Part shown: piece after piece, positions 62,664 through 64,000 of the stretch
Position numbering within the stretch: the first letter of the stretch is position 1
How the letters are laid out: every line of letters starts with the position of its first letter
DNA from: Massilia sp. Root351
Lineage (GTDB): Bacteria; Pseudomonadota; Gammaproteobacteria; Burkholderiales; Burkholderiaceae_D
Reading direction: 5' to 3'
Assembly: GCF_001425045.1 (NCBI RefSeq)
Contig: NZ_LMDJ01000032.1
Coordinates: 224,229-288,228, forward strand
DNA: 64,000 bases
Position numbers and translations under genes: made by a program
Notes under the pieces: generated by a model
Seen by the model: only the letters and a program-made list of their open reading frames with translations
Databases searched by the model: none
Told to the model about the DNA's origin: nothing

Positions 62664-63113
62664 ATGAATTCCCCGCCGCTTGACAGAGTTAGCACCGGTG
62701 ACGAACATGGACCAGAGAGCCGTATCGTGAGGCTGGAGGTCAATATGGACAATGTCGTCATGGCGCTGGGCTCGTTGCAGCGTTCGGTGGATGCGATGCG
62801 CATTGAATTCACGCAGGCGCTCGACGGCCTGCGTGCCGAGGTTCGCCAAGGTTTGCAAGACCAGCGTAGCGAATTCCATCAGGCGCTGCAGGAGCAGCGC
62901 AGCGAGTTTTATCAGGCGTTGCAGGAGCAGCGCAGCGAGTTTCATCAGGCGTTGCAGGAGCAGCACACGGATTTCCAGCAGGGTCTAAGCAAACAGACCG
63001 AACGCCTAGACGCCCTGATCTACGAAATGGGCCGCGAGCGGCGTTGGATCATCGGCTACATCATGGCCAACAGCGGCTTGCTGCTGGGCGTACTGCTACG
63101 CAACCACTTCTGA
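62664..63113 (+). CDS. membrane-anchored coiled-coil protein with 11-residue repeats
   Basis: This protein of about 149 residues has no family I recognise. After a charged N-terminus comes a helix (VRLEVNMDNVVMALGSLQRSV) and then tandem 11-residue units of the type QALQEQRSEFH, about residues 62-115, forming a predicted right-handed or straight coiled coil. A basic stretch (RERR) and a single C-terminal membrane helix (WIIGYIMANSGLLLGVLL) end it, so the coil faces the cytoplasm. An AGGAG precedes the ATG at 62664; ATG 62634 has another good site (GGAGGG), so the N-terminus is open. Confidence 0.75.
   Translation: MNSPPLDRVSTGDEHGPESRIVRLEVNMDNVVMALGSLQRSVDAMRIEFTQALDGLRAEVRQGLQDQRSEFHQALQEQRSEFYQALQEQRSEFHQALQEQHTDFQQGLSKQTERLDALIYEMGRERRWIIGYIMANSGLLLGVLLRNHF
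62847..62978 (+). repeat. four 33-bp tandem units within the coiled-coil gene
   Basis: Four consecutive 33-base units beginning CAA/CAG (62847, 62880, 62913, 62946) encode the 11-residue repeats in frame. Units 2 and 3 differ at only two bases, which suggests recent duplication by slippage or unequal exchange. Copy number may vary between strains. Confidence 0.85.
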
Positions 63114-63117
63114 AGGC

Positions 63118-63972
63118 TCAGCCGATAAACGAGTCGAACTGCAGGTCGAATTCCTGCAGCGCTTTCTGCGCGTTCTGCATCTTCTTGCGGAATTCCGGGC
63201 CGCGCTGCAGGGCCAGGCCGACCGCCAGCACGTCGATCACCACCAGGTAGGCCAGGCGCGCCGAAATCGGCGTGTAGGGGTCGATGTTGAAGATCAGGTC
63301 GATCGGGATCAGCACCGTCGCCAGTTCGGCCAGCGGCGTGCCGGACGGCGCCAGCACGATCACGTCGGCGCCGCCGCGCCGCGCCAGCTTCACCGAGCGT
63401 ACCAGCGCCGGGCTGTTGCCGCGCTGCGAAATGGCCACCACCGCGTCGCCGGTGCGCAGCAGGGCGGCGGCAATGCTGTGGATCGACGGGTCGGCGTAGG
63501 CCACGGTCGGCACGCCGGAGCGGAAGAATTTGTGCTGCGCGTCCGCCGCCACGATGCCCGACGTGCCCTGGCCGTAGAATTCGATCTTGTTGGCGCGCTT
63601 GAGGATGTCGAGCGCCTGCTGGATCGCTTCCGGCTTGAGGTTGTTGCGCAGGTCCAGCAGGGTGTTGATGGAGCGGCTGCAAATCTTGTTGACCAGGTCC
63701 GCCGCCAGGTCGTCCTGGGCCGGCTGCTCGTTCAGGCCGGGCAGTGCCAGGGCCAGGCCCTGCGCCAGCTTCAGCTTGAACTCGTGCCAGCCGTCGTAGC
63801 CCAGGGTGCGGCAAAAGCGCACCACGGTCGGTTCGGACACCTGCGCGGCGCGCGCCAGCGCAGTGATGTTCTGGTCGACGATCAGGTCCGGGTGGTCCAG
63901 CACCGCCAGCGCGACCTTGCGCTCCGATTTGGAGAGCGAGTCGAGCTGGGTGCGGATGGAATCGAGTAGCAC
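63118..63972 (-). CDS. hexR: HexR/RpiR-family sugar-metabolism regulator
   Basis: This 284-residue regulator has an N-terminal RpiR helix-turn-helix (LDSLSKSERKVALAVLDHPDLIV, VSEPTVVRFCRTLGYDGWHEFKLKLAQ). A C-terminal SIS sugar-phosphate domain follows (IEFYGQGTSGIVAADAQHKFFRSG, VVAISQRGNSPALVRSVKLARRGGADVIVLAPSGTPLA). HexR senses 2-keto-3-deoxy-6-phosphogluconate and represses central carbon genes. It ends 5 bases past the coiled-coil gene on the other strand (convergent). Its upstream neighbours fall outside the window. Confidence 0.93.
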   Translation of the reverse strand: MLLDSIRTQLDSLSKSERKVALAVLDHPDLIVDQNITALARAAQVSEPTVVRFCRTLGYDGWHEFKLKLAQGLALALPGLNEQPAQDDLAADLVNKICSRSINTLLDLRNNLKPEAIQQALDILKRANKIEFYGQGTSGIVAADAQHKFFRSGVPTVAYADPSIHSIAAALLRTGDAVVAISQRGNSPALVRSVKLARRGGADVIVLAPSGTPLAELATVLIPIDLIFNIDPYTPISARLAYLVVIDVLAVGLALQRGPEFRKKMQNAQKALQEFDLQFDSFIG

Positions 63973-64000
63973 GGCTTGGTCTTCCTTAGTCTTCAGGCAG

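Noticed and set aside
62847..62978. 33-bp repeats as a CRISPR array
   Set aside because: The units are directly adjacent without spacers and stay in the reading frame of a coiled-coil protein.

Overview
The window is GC-rich, gene-dense chromosomal DNA of a motile Gram-negative bacterium. Gene content and order (a polar-type flagellar cluster, gmk-rpoZ-spoT followed by greB, rph-rdgB-hemW, HexR near transaldolase, a PEP-CTERM protein) point to a beta-proteobacterium of the Burkholderiales. Family Oxalobacteraceae (Massilia/Duganella/Pseudoduganella type) is the best guess. This is inferred from protein character, not from a search. I saw no rRNA, tRNA, CRISPR array, integrase or transposase gene.

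Region 1 (1-23.1 kb) is flagellar. It opens with the end of flgK and with flgL on the plus strand. A long minus-strand operon follows in transcription order fliF-G-H-I-J-K-L-M-N-O-P-Q-R (13765 down to 2092), with fliE facing away from fliF. Then comes a late cluster on the minus strand: fliC, flaG, fliD, fliS, fliT, a second FliK-like protein, a free-standing FlhB C-terminal-domain protein and a PilZ/YcgR-type c-di-GMP brake. Both fliC and fliD have a well-formed sigma-28 promoter with identical 8-11-8 geometry. fliC, flaG and the neighbouring diguanylate cyclase gene each end in a clear intrinsic terminator.

Region 2 (23.1-32.8 kb) holds signalling and core genes: a GGDEF protein with an I-site, a soluble histidine kinase with a NarL-type regulator, greB, a periplasmic-binding-like protein, and a MerR regulator divergent from a class IV aminotransferase-like gene that has a textbook MerR-type promoter. 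These are followed by spoT, rpoZ and gmk (transcribed gmk-rpoZ-spoT).

Region 3 (32.8-44.6 kb) looks like an accessory block set between gmk and yicC, genes that are usually neighbours in this group. It carries a DUF72 protein, a TetR regulator with a perfect 7-2-7 operator and an alpha/beta hydrolase, a beta-lactamase-fold serine hydrolase, a small lipoprotein, and a FecA-like receptor under a near-perfect Fur box. It also has a putative ester uptake/hydrolysis cassette (TetR, alpha/beta hydrolase, TonB-dependent receptor, PHB-depolymerase-like esterase). A 46-bp REP-like palindrome sits at the yicC edge.

Region 4 (44.6-50.2 kb) is housekeeping: yicC, then a Ser/Thr kinase, PP2C phosphatase, rph, rdgB and hemW in a compact plus-strand run. 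Region 5 (50.1-64 kb) has a chemoreceptor whose 3' end overlaps hemW, an RND efflux operon with a patatin-like phospholipase coupled to its end, and transaldolase. It also has a PEP-CTERM protein, an RtcB-family RNA ligase preceded by a possible short leader ORF, two small unusual proteins (a CxxCxGxG protein and a membrane-anchored 11-residue-repeat coiled coil), and hexR.
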